A stretch of 64,000 nucleotides of DNA. It comes from Polynucleobacter sp. AP-Kolm-20A-A1. Lineage in GTDB: Bacteria; Pseudomonadota; Gammaproteobacteria; Burkholderiales; Burkholderiaceae. A model generated the notes under the pieces. It searched no databases. It was not told where the DNA came from and was given only the letters and a program-made list of their open reading frames with translations. Shown piece by piece: positions 63,698 through 64,000 of the stretch. The number at the start of each line of letters is the position of its first letter. Position 1 is the stretch's first letter. The stretch lies in the NCBI RefSeq assembly GCF_018688315.1, contig NZ_CP061315.1, positions 1,612,001 to 1,676,000 of the forward strand. Reading direction: 5' to 3'. The translations under genes and the position numbers were made by a program.

Positions 63698-64000
63698 ATG
63701 CGACACTTTTTTAAATGCCTTCGTAAACCCACTTTAGCAGCCCTAACGGTCTGCGCAGGCTTGCTCACCCCGCCAGTTCATGCGGATGATGTCAGCGTGT
63801 CAATTCCCAAGGCAGTAAGCAATAGCCTGGAGCGCAATCAAATCCCAAAAGACTCCATCAGTATTTCGGTTATTGAGATAGAACCAGGTCAATCAGGAAA
63901 ACAGCTTGGCAAGAGTATTTTGGACTGGCGTGCAGCAGAGGCCATGAATCCAGCCTCAACCATGAAGCTGCTAACCACGCTTTCAGGTTTAGATATCCTG
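63698..64000 (+). CDS. dacB: D-alanyl-D-alanine carboxypeptidase/endopeptidase (PBP4, S13), cut by the window edge
   Basis: The first 101 codons of a penicillin-binding protein of the DacB/PBP4 type, which trims peptidoglycan in the periplasm. A signal peptide (MRHFFKCLRKPTLAALTVCAG..., cleavage near VHA at residue 29) is followed by IPKAVSNSLERNQIPKDSISISV and the active-site SxxK motif at S87-K90 (NPASTMKLLTTL). Start is ATG 63698, eight bases after an out-of-frame ATG at 63691, with a G-run ahead of it. The rest of the gene lies beyond the window. It is 41 bp after the kinase gene and may be outside that operon. Confidence 0.85.
   Translation, partial: MRHFFKCLRKPTLAALTVCAGLLTPPVHADDVSVSIPKAVSNSLERNQIPKDSISISVIEIEPGQSGKQLGKSILDWRAAEAMNPASTMKLLTTLSGLDIL

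Overview
This window reads as a stretch of chromosome from a betaproteobacterium of the Burkholderiaceae. The protein sequences and gene order (rpsT/murJ, hrcA-hemH-grpE-dnaK-dnaJ, purM-hda-pcnB-folK-panB, queA-tgt-yajC-secDF, split pntAA/pntAB/pntB, glcDEF) best resemble a free-living freshwater Polynucleobacter. This is judgement from recognised families, not from a database search. Most of the window is dense housekeeping sequence with very short gaps. I see no tRNA or rRNA genes, no insertion sequences, no prophage and no CRISPR array.

Layout. 1-2.0 kb: argG (cut by the window edge) and argF, on the minus strand. 2.1-5.3 kb: a DUF3579 gene, rpsT with its terminator, murJ and a SirB1-type gene. 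5.3-13.5 kb: a DedA membrane protein, miaA, purM, an AI-2E-type permease, hda, a HAD hydrolase, pcnB, folK and panB. 13.5-19.6 kb: the heat-shock block dnaJ, dnaK, grpE, hemH and hrcA. 19.6-25.0 kb: nadK, recN and glnE. 25.1-31.6 kb: yhdP-like, nitrilase-like and tldD. 31.7-39.8 kb: a DAHP synthase, a cobalamin adenosyltransferase, glcDEF-yggS-proC with overlapping ends, and ubiA. 39.8-50.2 kb: recG, queA, tgt, yajC, secD, secF, waaA and purB. 50.3-55.2 kb: a GST, mnmA and the proton-translocating transhydrogenase. 55.2-57.4 kb: a small accessory patch with a cysteine-rich lipoprotein, an orphan Bug/TctC binding protein and an unrecognised exported protein. 57.4-59.6 kb: groEL and groES. 59.75-63.66 kb: a three-gene signalling operon. 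The window ends inside a dacB-like gene.

How parts work together. The chaperone genes form a readable heat-shock regulon. Near-perfect sigma-32 promoters lie before grpE and before dnaK. The groES promoter combines sigma-32 and sigma-70 elements with a CIRCE operator, and the CIRCE repressor gene hrcA is in the same window. The most interesting locus is 59757-63656. There an EAL-fold protein that has lost every catalytic signature residue is co-transcribed with a NarL/FixJ response regulator and a BvgS-type hybrid phosphorelay kinase. This mirrors the Bordetella BvgR-BvgA-BvgS set but in a single compact operon, with a single periplasmic sensor domain and no room for a PAS domain.
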